Below are positions 34,310 to 43,915 of a stretch of 64,000 nucleotides of DNA, piece by piece; positions within the stretch are counted from its first letter, which is position 1, and each line of letters starts with the position of its first letter. A model generated the notes under the pieces. That model was not told where the DNA came from and ran no database searches. It worked only from the letters and a program-made list of their open reading frames with translations. Origin of the DNA: Symbiodinium natans (taxonomy: Eukaryota; Sar; Dinophyceae; Suessiales; Symbiodiniaceae); NCBI GenBank assembly GCA_905221605.1, contig CAJNDS010002316.1, positions 209,001 through 273,000 of the forward strand. Direction: 5' to 3'. Position numbers and translations under genes: made by a program.

Positions 34310-34465
34310 CCAAAACCTAATTTTTGTAGGTTTCCTCAGAATCCTGTAAGGGGGATTTAAAGCAATTAAGAGCCCAAAACCTTTTTTTGTAGTAGGTTTT
34401 CTTGCTGTAAAACCCTTATAGGGTTCTTAGGAAGCCTACAAAAAGGTAGGTTTTGAGGTTCTGAA
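34310..34465. mobile_element. MITE/introner-like element, family G
   Basis: Begins CCCCAAAACCTAATTTTTGT and ends CCTACAAAAAGGTAGGTTTT, which are inverted repeats. An internal AAGAGCCCAAAACCTTTTTT looks like a second nested left end, and CTTATAGGGTTCTTAGGAAG matches the copy at 56,408-56,500. Confidence 0.65.
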
Positions 34466-34494
34466 GGTAAGCCCTAAAGACCCGGAACCCTCTC

Positions 34495-34622
34495 TTTCAT
34501 ATGGGGTCTTTCCCAAATGGGGTGGCGGTACCCTCCCCACCCAAAATAGTACAATCCGATTATAGGACTGATTATAGCAACCCCTAGAAGGGTACCCGTA
34601 TTTTCGGAAGGCCCCACAGGTA
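34495..34622. mobile_element. Possible family E element
   Basis: Contains GGTCTTTCCCAAATGGGGTG, CCCAAAATAGTACAATCC, ATTATAGGACTGATTATA and TATTTTCGGAAGGCCCCAC. Reverse-complemented, its order of TACTATTTTGGG then TTTGGGAAA matches the 29.1 and 31.4 kb copies, though similarity is limited. Confidence 0.45.
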
Positions 34623-34639
34623 CAATTTCAAGGCTACTG

Positions 34640-34985
34640 CCCAGCCCGGAAAGGGGTAAGTTTTTTGTTTTTCGGGTGAATTCGCGTACGAACTCCATTG
34701 CCGAATCCGGAAAGGGTTTCAGGTGCCGACCCTAATGCCCAGTTCAGGAAGGGGTCAATGCTGGGGTCAATCTGCAAATCAACCCTAACGCCGAGTTCGG
34801 AAAGAGCAAAGTGACCCGCTCCGAACTGGACAATAGAATTTTAGGTGACGAGTTTAGAAAGGGGTCAGTTCGGCTTGAGGTTCACCCTAAAACCTAAGCC
34901 GAACTCGGCTTTGTGGTACCCAAGTTGACCCCAAAATTGAGTCTTGGTGGGGGTAATGCCGAATTCGGAAACTTAGGGGCTGGGT
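34640..34985. repeat. Degenerate GCCGAATTCGGAAAGGGGTC repeats
   Basis: At least seven irregularly spaced variants of GCC(G/C)ARTTCGGAAAGGGGTC alternate with AACCCTAA-type fragments over 350 bp. Each unit contains the imperfect palindrome CCGAATTCGG. No coding frame is preserved. Confidence 0.6.
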
Positions 34986-35334
34986 AGTTAACCTTTAACC
35001 TTTTTGGTTATATATAATTCTTTAGCACATGGAAAGATTAACCTGTTTTGGGCTAGGGTATTCAGCCCCTAAGGACAAGGGCCGAAATCCTACTGCAGGC
35101 TGGTCTTTAAGGTTTAGGCCCTACTGGGCCGGTCTTGGGGTTGAGGTCCTGTTGGGGGCTTGCCTCTAGGGTTCAGGTCTCGGGGGGTTGTCGTTGAGGG
35201 TTTCGGCCGGCTACTGGGCTAGTCTTTAAAGTTGTCCTGTAGGGTTTGGGGTTCAGTTTCCTAATGTTGTGGGACCGATGCGTCTCCGTCGCGTTGCAAG
35301 CTGCTTGACTAGTGAATGCTTGGGCTTGAGCTGA

Positions 35335-35564
35335 ACCCTGGACCCTAGACCCTGGACCCTAGACCCTAGACCCTAGACCCTACACCCTAAACCCTAAACC
35401 CTAAACCCTAAACCCTAAACCCTAAACCCTAACCCTAAACCCTAAACCCTAAACCCTAAACCCTAAACCCTAAACCCTAAACCCTAAACCCTAAACCCTA
35501 AACCCTAAACCCTAAACCCTAAACCCTAAACCCTAAACCCTAAACCCTAAACCCTAAACCCCCA
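35335..35564 (-). repeat. CCCTAAA array with CCCTAGA/CCCTGGA leader
   Basis: Starts with about six ACCCTAG/ACCCTGG variants, then ~25 perfect CCCTAAA heptamers with one CCCTAA hexamer slip. It lies about 220 bp upstream of the first recognisable exon of the modular Thr-rich gene. Confidence 0.92.
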
Positions 35565-35654
35565 AGCCCGAGGCATGGAAGGACAGGTGAACAATGTGGC
35601 CTTTGGCGGCATACGTGTGCAGGCCAGGACACGGATTCACGTTGAGCCTGGATT

Positions 35655-35740
35655 AAAGCCCTAATATTCAACAGCCCCCCCCCCCCCCCCCCCCAATGTA
35701 CTATCGGGGGGTAGGGGGTGGGGTTTAATATTGGGCTTGA
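35655..35740. mobile_element. Short inverted-repeat element around a poly-C run
   Basis: AAAGCCCTAATATT at the left and AATATTGGGCTT at the right are inverted repeats enclosing a poly-C run (35,677-35,694) and GGGGGGTAGGGGGTGGGG. It may be an introner-like element immediately before the modular Thr-rich gene. Its flanks show no clear direct repeat. Confidence 0.45.
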
Positions 35741-35785
35741 TTGTCCGTCTGTGTGAGCTTTGCTCGGTTTTTCTTGGCAAGCCAG

Positions 35786-38528
35786 GTTCCGAGCTCGACA
35801 ACGACGACAACGACAACCACGAGCTCGTCAACGATGTTGGCACCCACATCAAGTGCAGCAAGCACGACTGCGGAAACCACAGCTACCACGACTGCAGAAA
35901 GGGTTGAGCCTTTCTTGCTCTGCAGCGCTGTTCGGTGACGCTTACAAGATGCTTGTTTGTTTGTGCGAGCTTTGCTCGGTTTTCTTGGCAAGCCAGGTTC
36001 CGAGCTCGACAACGACGACAACGACGACCACGAGCTCGTCAACGATGTTGGCACCCACATCAAGTGCAGCAAGCACGACTGCGGAAACCACAGCTACCAC
36101 GACTGCAGAAAGGGTTGAGCCTTTCTTGCTCTGCAGCGCTGTTCGGTGACGCTTACAAGATGCTTGTTCGTTTGTGCGAGCTTTGCTCGGTTTTCTTGGC
36201 AACCTAGGTTCCGAGCTCGACAACGACGACAACGACGACCACGAGCTCGTCAACGATGTTGGCACCCACATCAAGTGCAGCAAGCACGACTGCGGAAACC
36301 ACAGCTACCACGACTGCAGAAAGGGTTGAGCCTTTCTTGCTCTGCAGCGCTGTTCGGTGACGCGTGCAAGATGCTTGTTCGTTTGTGCGAGCTTTGCTCG
36401 GTTTTCTTGGCAACCCAGGTTCCGAGCTCGACAACGACGACAACGACAACCACGAGCTCGGCAACGATGTTGGCACCCACATCAAGTGCAGCAAGCACGA
36501 CTGCGGAAACCACAGCTACCACGACTGCAGAAAGGGTTGAGCCTTTCTTGCTCTGCAGCGCTGTTCGGTGACGCTTACAAGATGCTTGTTCGTTTGTGCG
36601 AGCTTTGCTCGGTTTTCTTGGCAAGCCAGGTTCCGAGCTCGACAACGACGACAACGACAACCACGAGCTCGTCAACGATGTTGGCACCCACATCAAGTGC
36701 AGCAAGCACGACTGCGGAAACCACAGCTACCACGACTGCAGAAAGGGTTGAGCCTTTCTTGCTCTGCAGCGCTGTTCGGTGACGCTTACAAGATGCTTGT
36801 TCGTTTGTGCGAGCTTTGCTCGGTTTTCTTGGCAACCTAGGTTCCGAGCTCGACAACGACGACAACGACGACCACGAGCTCGTCAACGATGTTGGCACCC
36901 ACATCAAGTGCAGCAAGCACGACTGCGGAAACCACAGCTACCACGACTGCAGAAAGGGTTGAGCCTTTCTTGCTCTGCAGCGCTGTTCGGTGACGCTTAC
37001 AAGATGCTTGTTCGTTTGTGCGAGCTTTGCTCGGTTTTCTTGGCAAGCCAGGTTCCGAGCTCGACAACGACGACAACGACAACCACGAGCTCGTCAACGA
37101 TGTTGGCACACACATCAAGTGCAGCAAGCACGACTGCGGAAACCACAGCTACCACGACTGCAGAAAGGGTTGAGCCTTTCTTGCTCTGCAGCGCTGTTCG
37201 GTGACGCGTGCAAGATGCTTGTTCGTTTGTGCGAGCTTTGCTCGGTTTTCTTGGCAACCCAGGTTCCGAGCTCGACAACGACGACAACGACAACCACGAG
37301 CTCGGCAACGATGTTGGCACCCACATCAAGTGCAGCAAGCACGACTGCGGAAACCACAGCTACCACGACTGCAGAAAGGGTTGAGCCTTTCTTGCTCTGC
37401 AGCGCTGTTCGGTGACGCTTACAAGATGCTTGTTCGTTTGTGCGAGCTTTGCTCAGTTTTCTTGGCAACCCAGGTTCCGAGCTCGACAACGACGACAACG
37501 ACAACCACGAGCTCGTCAACGATGTTGGCACCCACATCAAGTGCAGCAAGCACGACTGCGGAAACCACAGCTACCACGACTGCAGAAAGGGTTGAGCCTT
37601 TCTTGCTCTGCAGCGCTTTTCGGTGACGCGTGCAAGATGCTTGTTCGTTTGTGCCAGCTTTGCTCGGTTTTCTTGGCAACCCAGGTTCCGAGCTCGACAA
37701 CGACGACAACGACAACCACGAGCTCGTCAACGATGTTGGCACCCACATCAAGTGCAGCAAGCACGACTGCGGAAACCACAGCTACCACGACTGCAGAAAG
37801 GGTTGAGCCTTTCTTGCTCTGCAGTGCTTTTCGGTGACGCGTGCAAGATGCTTGTTCGTTTGTGCGAGCTTTGCTCGGTTTTCTTGGCAAGCCAGGTTCC
37901 GAGCTCGACAACGACGACAACGACAACCACGAGCTCGTCAACGATGTTGGCACCCACATCAAGTGCAGCAAGCACGACTGCGGAAACCACAGCTACCACG
38001 ACTGCAGAAAGGGTTGAGCCTTTCTTGCTCTGCAGCGCTGTTCGGTGACGCGTGCAAGATGCTTGTTCGTTTGTGCGAGCTTTGCTCGGTTTTCTTGGCA
38101 ACCCAGGTTCCGAGCTCGACAACGACGACAACGACAACCACGAGCTCGTCAACGATGTTGGCACCCACATCAAGTGCAGCAAGCACGACTGCGGAAACCA
38201 CAGCTACCACGACTGCAGAAAGGGTTGAGCCTTTCTTGCTCTGCAGCGCTTTTCGGTGACGCGTGCAAGATGCTTGTTCGTTTGTGCGAGCTTTGCTCGG
38301 TTTTCTTGGCAACCCAGGTTCCGAGCTCGACAACGGCGACAACGACAACCACGAGCTCGTCAACGATGTTGGCACCCACATCAAGTGCAGCAAGCACGAC
38401 TGCGGAAACCACAGCTACCACGACTGCAGAAAGGGTTGAGCCTTTCTTGCTCTGCAGTGCTTTTCGGTGACGCGTGCAAGATGCTTGTTCGTTTGTGCGA
38501 GCTTTGCTCGGTTTTCTTGGCAAGCCAG
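35786..38528 (+). repeat. Tandem array of 13 units of 211 bp (117-bp exon + 94-bp intron)
   Basis: Units are over 95% identical. Differences mark sub-lineages: units 3 and 6 (36,208 and 36,841) share CCTAGG before the exon; units 4 and 8 (36,419 and 37,263) share GCTCGGCAACG. Both coding and intronic parts are equally conserved, which points to recent unequal crossing-over or gene conversion. It is not a CRISPR array: there are no variable spacers. Confidence 0.95.
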
Positions 38529-41500
38529 GTTCCGAGCTCGACAACGACGACAACGACAACCGCGAGCACTTCAACGACAGGGGCCCTTCCCTCCTCCTGT
38601 GGAGCACTTGAGCCTCTGTCGTTTGGCGGACAGAGCACAGAATTCGTGAAGATCATCGACTGGGACAAAGGAACTTCCGCGAACAACGGAGTTACCTTCG
38701 ACGCAACAAGCGACTGTGTCAATGCACTCTTCAACCAGAACGGTGGTGTGTGGCTTATGGAGGTCAGTACAGATGGTAGCACCTTTCATGAGTGGTCGGT
38801 GTACAAGCAGATTGAGGTACGAGGTGGCTTTGACGCACATGGCTACATCTATTACTGGAGGTCTGCCAGCAACTTGATCAATCAGCAGTTTGAGCTGTAC
38901 TCGGATGTCGACGATGCAATCTCGGAGAATTCGAAGTGGGCCTCGTGCAGCTATAATGATCCGAGAGCTGGTTTTGCTCGTGATTGCTGCTGCCGCTCAC
39001 CAAGCGAATCCTTCGAGCCAAACATGGGAGGCGGCGGTTGGGGCTTCTTTGCTCCGTCAAGCTACCGCACCAACATTCGCTGGTCCAAGATCCGATTCTC
39101 CATGCCAATGCAGCCACTACCAGAGACTCGGACTGTGATTTCTGAAACGGATCGCCCGAAACTTTGAAGGGGAGCGGAGGTGAGATCTTGTCCCTCCTGT
39201 TTTGGGGCTTCACTGTTTTCAGTCCTTCCTCCTGCTCTGTAGTGCTTTCCGGTTGATTCTCGCTTGCGGGATGCTTGAATATTCGTCTGTGTGAGCTTAG
39301 CTTCCTTCTGTCTTCTTGGCATCATAGGCTCCGACAACAACAACCACGACAACGACAACGACAACCACGAGCACTTCAACGACAGGGGCCCTTCCTTCCT
39401 CCTGTGGAGCACTTGAGCCTCTGTCGTTTGGCGGGCAGAGCACAGAATTCGTGAAGATCATCGACTGGGACAAAGGAACTTCCGCGAACAACGGAGTTAC
39501 CTTCGATGCAACAAGCGACTGTGTCAATGCACTCTTCAACCAGAACGGTGGTGTGTGGCTTATGGAGGTCAGTACAGATGGTAGCACCTTTCATGAGTGG
39601 TCGGTGTACAAGCAGATTGAGGTACGAGGTGGCTTTGACGCACATGGCTACATCTATTACTGGAGGTCTGCCAGCAACTTGATCAATCAGCAGTTTGAGC
39701 TGTACTCGGATGTCGACGATGCAATCTCGGAGAATTCGAAGTGGGCCTCGTGCAGCTATAATGATCCGAGAGCTGGTTTTGCTCGTGATTGCTGCTGCCG
39801 CTCACCAAGCGAATCCTTCGAGCCAAACATGGGAGGCGGCGGTTGGGGCTTCTTTGCTCCGTCAAGCTACCGCACCAACATTCGCTGGTCCAAGATCCGA
39901 TTCTCCATGCCAATGCAGCCACTACCAGAGACTCGGACTGTGATTTCTGAAACGGATCGCCCGAAACTTTGAAGGGGAGCGGACGTGAGATCTTGTCCCT
40001 CCTGTTTTGGGGCTTCACTGTTTTCAGTCCTTCCTCCTGCTCTGTATGCTTTCCGGTTGATTCTCGCTTGCGGGATGCTTGAATATTCGTCTGTGTGAGC
40101 TTAGCTTCCTTCTGTCTTCTTGGCATCATAGGCTCCGACAACAACAACCACGACAACGACAACGACAACCACGAGCACTTCAACGACAGGGGCCCTTCCC
40201 TCCTCCTGCGGAGCACTTGAGCCTCTGTCGTTTGGCGGGCAGAGCACAGAATTCGTGAAGATCATCGACTGGGACAAAGGAACTTCCGCGAACAACGGAG
40301 TTACCTTCGACGCAACAAGCGACTGTGTCAATGCACTCTTCAACCAGAACGGTGGTGTGTGGCTTATGGAGGTCAGTACAGATGGTAGCACCTTTCATGA
40401 GTGGTCGGTGTACAAGCAGATTGAGGTACGAGGTGGCTTTGACGCACATGGCTACATCTATTACTGGAGGTCTGCCAGCAACTTGATCAATCAGCAGTTT
40501 GAGCTGTACTCGGATGTCGACGATGCAATCTCGGAGAATTCGAAGTGGGCCTCGTGTAGCTATAATGATCCGAGTGCCGGCTTTGCTCGTGATTGCTGCT
40601 GCCGCTCACCAAGCGAATCCTTCGAGCCAAACATGGGAGGCGGCGGTTGGGGCTTCTTTGCTCCGTCAAGCTACCGCACCAACATTCGCTGGTCCAAGAT
40701 CCGATTCTCCATGCCAATGCAGCCACTACCAGAGACTCGGACTGTGATTTCTGAAACGGATCGCCCGAAACTTTGAAGGGGAGCGGAGGTGAGATCTTGT
40801 CCCTCCTGTTTTGGGGCTTCACTGTTTTCAGTCCTTCCTCCTGCTCTGTAGTGCTTTCCGGTTGATTCTCGCTTGCGGGATGCTTGAATATTCGTCTGTG
40901 TGAGCTTAGCTTCCTTCTGCCTTCTTGGCATCATAGGCTCCGACAACAACAACCACGACAACGACAACGACAACCACGAGCACTTCAACGACAGGGGCCC
41001 TTCCCTCCTCCTGCGGAGCACTTGAGCCTCTGTCGTTTGGCGGGCAGAGCACAGAATTCGTGAAGATCATCGACTGGGACAAAGGAACTTCCGCGAACAA
41101 CGGAGTTACCTTCGACGCAACAAGCGACTGTGTCAATGCACTCTTCAACCAGAACGGTGGTGTGTGGCTTATGGAGGTCAGTACAGATGGTAGCACCTTT
41201 CATGAGTGGTCGGTGTACAAGCAGATTGAGGTACGAGGTGGCTTTGACGCACATGGCTACATCTATTACTGGAGGTCTGCCAGCAACTTGATCAATCAGC
41301 AGTTTGAGCTGTACTCGGATGTCGACGATGCAATCTCGGAGAATTCGAAGTGGGCCTCGTGCAGCTATAATGATCCGAGTGCCGGCTTTGCTCGTGATTG
41401 CTGCTGCCGCTCACCAAGCGAATCCTTCGAGCCAAACATGGGAGGCGGCGGTTGGGGCTTCTTTGCTCCGTCAAGCTACCGCACCAACATTCGCTGGTCC

Positions 41501-41536
41501 AAGATCCGATTCTCCATGCCGTTGCAGCCATTCTAA
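35786..41536 (+). CDS. Modular Thr/Ser-rich repeat protein with four copies of an unrecognised domain (5' end missing)
   Basis: The 5' start was not found. Exons 1-13 are 117-bp units every 211 bp from 35,786 to 38,318, each encoding 39 residues (VPSS, a Thr run, STMLAPTSSAASTTAETTATTTAER). Each is followed by a 94-bp GT-AG intron containing an in-frame TGA. Exon 14 (38,529-39,134), exon 15 (39,328-39,939), exon 16 (40,132-40,743) and exon 17 (40,937-41,536) each encode a Thr-rich linker plus a ~160-residue domain with TEFVKIIDWDKG, GGVWLMEVSTDG, YIYYWRSASNLI, a CCC cluster and GGGGWGFFAPSSYR. All joins are phase 0, which predicts at least 1,316 residues in one frame. The composition suggests a secreted or surface, heavily O-glycosylated mucin-like protein; that is inference. 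I do not recognise the domain. In exons 14-16 the frame would stop ~30 bp past the chosen donor (ACT|GTGATT) if unspliced, so separate tandem genes remain an alternative. Confidence 0.65.
38529..41530 (+). repeat. Four tandem ~805-bp units (exon + intron)
   Basis: Spacing of the conserved GTGAAGATCATCGACTGGG is 805, 804 and 805 bp. The first unit is fused to the last 211-bp unit. The final copy diverges after ATGCCGTTGCAGCCA and ends with TAA at 41,534-41,536. The introns (about 193 bp) are homologous to the 94-bp introns of the upstream array in their 3' half (TGCTCTG.AG.GCTTT, GATGCTTG, TTCTTGGCA..AG), so both arrays derive from one ancestral unit. Confidence 0.92.
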
Positions 41537-41641
41537 TGCCCCCGCGGCCAACGGAACTGCAGTCGTACGTGCTCCGCTTGCATGAGTGAGAAAGCTCATA
41601 CCTTTTCATGAGTAGAGAAATCTGTTGAGCGCATAGCTGTC

Positions 41642-42049
41642 TTGGCTTGGCTTCGTGCTTTGGATGACAGTGCCTTCGACATCAAAGCGGCACTTTTAAA
41701 CGTTCTTATATCCGAGCGCTTTTCCGGACCTCCTCAATCTGAGTTGCGCACCCCGGAAGATTACCAACGCGAATATGGTAGAACACAAAGTGCGACAACT
41801 TTCGGGGAGGCAGCGCATGGTTCAGACGCCCGAGGCGCCAAACACCGTTTTAAGCCAATCTTAGGCATGCCTTATGATGCGCCTTTGGCGCGATCCCCAT
41901 TTGTAGTTCACGCGAACGCAGGCCTGGAGGACTTTGCCCCCAGAAGCAGAAGGAAGGAGTGCTGTGCCAATGTAGAGAGCCTTGTGCCTGGCACCAGAAG
42001 ATCTTCCCAAAGCAGTTGCCACTTCCTTTGTCCAAACCCTAAACCCTAA
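41642..42049 (+). CDS. Open frame of unknown status after the modular gene
   Basis: 135 codons from an early ATG, running into a CCCTAAA array that supplies its last residues and stop. No domain is recognised. It may be 3' untranslated sequence of the upstream gene or a chance ORF. Listed because it is the longest frame in this interval. Confidence 0.15.
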   Translation: MAWLRALDDSAFDIKAALLNVLISERFSGPPQSELRTPEDYQREYGRTQSATTFGEAAHGSDARGAKHRFKPILGMPYDAPLARSPFVVHANAGLEDFAPRSRRKECCANVESLVPGTRRSSQSSCHFLCPNPKP

Positions 42050-42110
42050 ACCCTAAACCCTAAACCCTAAACCCTAAACCCTAAACCCTAAACCCTAAAC
42101 CCTAAACCCT
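42034..42110 (-). repeat. CCCTAAA array
   Basis: About 11 perfect heptamers. Confidence 0.92.
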
Positions 42111-42290
42111 GATTCCATGTCTGGTGAAGCTGTTGCTGCCAGCTGCTGCGCCATTCTTGGAGCTCCCACACGGAAAGCTGAACTTGAAGTGCCTCCTAAA
42201 TCCCTACACCCCTAGGCCCTTGTTCGCCTAGGCGTGGCAAGCCTCCATCGACAAGTACAGAACCCTGAAGCCCAAAACCCAAACCCTGGG

Positions 42291-42394
42291 TTTACTATAT
42301 CCCCCTTGGGGATTATTTTTTATTTTTGTCTATGTAAATCCCAAGGTGGTATTCATACATAATATTCTTGATTCAGGTTCTAAGGGGAGTATAG
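42291..42394. mobile_element. Introner-like element, family A
   Basis: 104 bp closely matching the intron at 25,379-25,479: TTTACTATATCCCCCTTGG at the left, TTCTAAGGGGAGTATAG at the right, followed by TTTAC, so the flanking direct repeat is TTTAC. It lies outside any recognised gene. With TT instead of GT at the left it has no usable donor. Confidence 0.85.
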
Positions 42395-42477
42395 TTTACG
42401 GTTCAGGGTGGGTTTAGGACTGCCGCCTTAGATCCTCTTGTTCGCGATGTCGCAGCCTGCTCATTGCATGCGCATGG

Positions 42478-42552
42478 TATAAGGGGGTAGGATACTCGGG
42501 GTACCCTTATTGGGGTCCCTTATTATCAAGGGGATCCTACTCTTCGTTTTTT

Positions 42553-42583
<31 letters not shown>

Positions 42584-42625
42584 GGCGGGGGGGGCCTTAT
42601 TCTCGTAAACCCCGAGTAAGGCAGA
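42478..42625. mobile_element. Possible inverted-repeat element interrupted by T and G homopolymers
   Basis: GGTAGGATACTCGGGGTACC and GGATCCTACTCTTCG flank TATTGGGGTCCCTTATTATC. The right side runs through ~17 T and then ~35 almost pure G before CTCGTAAACCCCGAGTAAG. The element-like core resembles other introners in length and palindromy, but termini are unclear. Confidence 0.35.
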
Positions 42626-42690
42626 GGGAGGTTTGTTGAATTGTCTGGAGACACTCTTCTCGGACTTCGAGTGGCTCGGCGGGCGGGTGT

Positions 42691-43190
42691 TAGGGTTTAG
42701 GGTTGAAGGTTTTCGGGTTTTGGGTTTAAGGGTTTAGGGTTTTAGGATTTAGGGTTTAAGGGTTAATGTTAGGGTTTAGGGTTTAAGGGTTAAGGTTTGT
42801 GAGCCGCTTGCCATCACGCCAAGCAGCGTACGCGATGGCGATGTGTGGCCCACATCGGAAGGACAATCTCCTAAAGCCCAAAACCCCAAACCCTAAACCC
42901 CAAGCCTACACTCTAGACACAGAGCCCCCAGAAAGCTCAGGGTCGAAGGTTTAGGGCTCCGGCGTCTTCGCACATCGGGACGCAGCATGTTCGGGGAGCC
43001 TGACTACAGTCTCAATTGAGCTACATGGTGGGGTTTCTGGTTCAGGTTGCAGGGTTTAGGGTTGAGGGTTTCTAGGGTTTAGGGTTTAGTAAGGGTTTAG
43101 GGTTTAGGGTTTAGGGTTTAGGGTTCAGGGTTCAGGGTTTAGGGTTTAGGGTTTAGGGTTTAGGGTTTACGTTTAGGGTTTAGGGTAGAA
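42691..43190 (+). repeat. TTTAGGG patches
   Basis: Irregular arrays at 42,691-42,797 (with TTTTAGG and TTTAAGGG slips) and 43,049-43,190 (with TTCAGGG units), separated by unique sequence. Confidence 0.85.
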
Positions 43191-43305
43191 GAGGGTACTT
43201 GCATGTAGCGTGTTTAGGGTGTAGCGTTTCTAAGGGTTTCAAGCCCAAACCCGACAACCAAAACCCTCAAACCCTAAACTTTAGGCTTTAGGGAAAGGAG
43301 CTGAA

Positions 43306-43430
43306 CCTAAACCCTAAACCCTAAACCCTAAACCCCAAACCCCAAACCCCAAACCCCAAACCCCAAACCCCAAACCCCAAACCCCAAACCCCAAACCCCA
43401 AACCCTAAACCCTAAACCCTAAACCCTGCA
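43306..43430 (-). repeat. CCCTAAA array with homogenised CCCCAAA core
   Basis: Four CCCTAAA units, then about ten uninterrupted CCCCAAA units, then four CCCTAAA units. The sandwich structure indicates local expansion of one mutated heptamer inside an older array. Confidence 0.92.
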
Positions 43431-43529
43431 GGAGCGTGTTCACAACACCGGTGCATCGAACCGGGCAGCGTCCGAGGCTGGGAGCCCAAAGAGGGGTCCC
43501 CTGCCCCAGTGTCCTCAACCTGAACCTTA

Positions 43530-43915
43530 AACCTTAATCCCTAAACCCTAAACCCTAAACCCTAAACCCTAAACCCTGTTGGCAAGGTTGAGGTCGGCTT
43601 GAACGGGCTGTAAAGCGCTTCCACGGGTCCGTAGGGCTTGAGCCAAAGCCTTTCAGAGGGCGTCAAAGAGTTTCAAAGGGTTTGGGGTTCAGGGCTTAGG
43701 GTTTAGGGTTTCGGGTTTAGGGTTTAGGGTTTAGGGCTTGCTTTCCAAGGGGAGCCGCTGCGTGAGGATGGCACTCCATGGTTTGGGGTAGGGTCAAGGG
43801 CCCTGAACCCTGAATCTCCCTGTGAACTTCTCCCTGCTCGAGGTTCTTGGGTTTAGGGTTTCGGGTTTATGGTTTAGGGGTTTAGGGTGTAGGGTTTAGG
43901 GGTTTAGGGTTCAGG
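43530..43915. repeat. Small heptamer arrays
   Basis: CCCTAAA at 43,530-43,578, TTTAGGG at 43,685-43,740 and 43,850-43,915 (with octamer slips). No gene was recognised between them. Confidence 0.85.

Noticed and set aside
35786-38528. CRISPR-like periodic array
   Set aside because: The period is 211 bp with no short repeat/variable spacer structure; units are uniform throughout and encode a Thr-rich peptide.
35935-38649. Plus-strand ORFs (MTLTRCLFVCASFARFSWQ...) of 141 codons repeated through the array
   Set aside because: They read through the intron and then the exon in the wrong frame. The SSTTTT/STMLAPTSS frame is the one continuous with the downstream domain.
35661-38782. Minus-strand ORFs of 96-145 codons (MLHLMWVPTSLTSS...) repeated every 211 bp
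   Set aside because: Antisense shadows of the Thr-rich exon cassettes. The sense frame explains the exon/intron phase and codon structure better.
38571-41254. Minus-strand ORFs (MCVKATSYLNLLVHRPL..., MLPSVLTSISHTPPF...) repeated in the 805-bp units
   Set aside because: Antisense of the domain exons; no independent evidence.
38700-41500. Assembly artefact as the explanation of the four 805-bp copies
   Set aside because: The copies carry distinct point differences and one indel (804 versus 805 bp) and the last has a different 3' end, so they are not simple duplicates of one read. Long reads would still be needed to fix the copy number.
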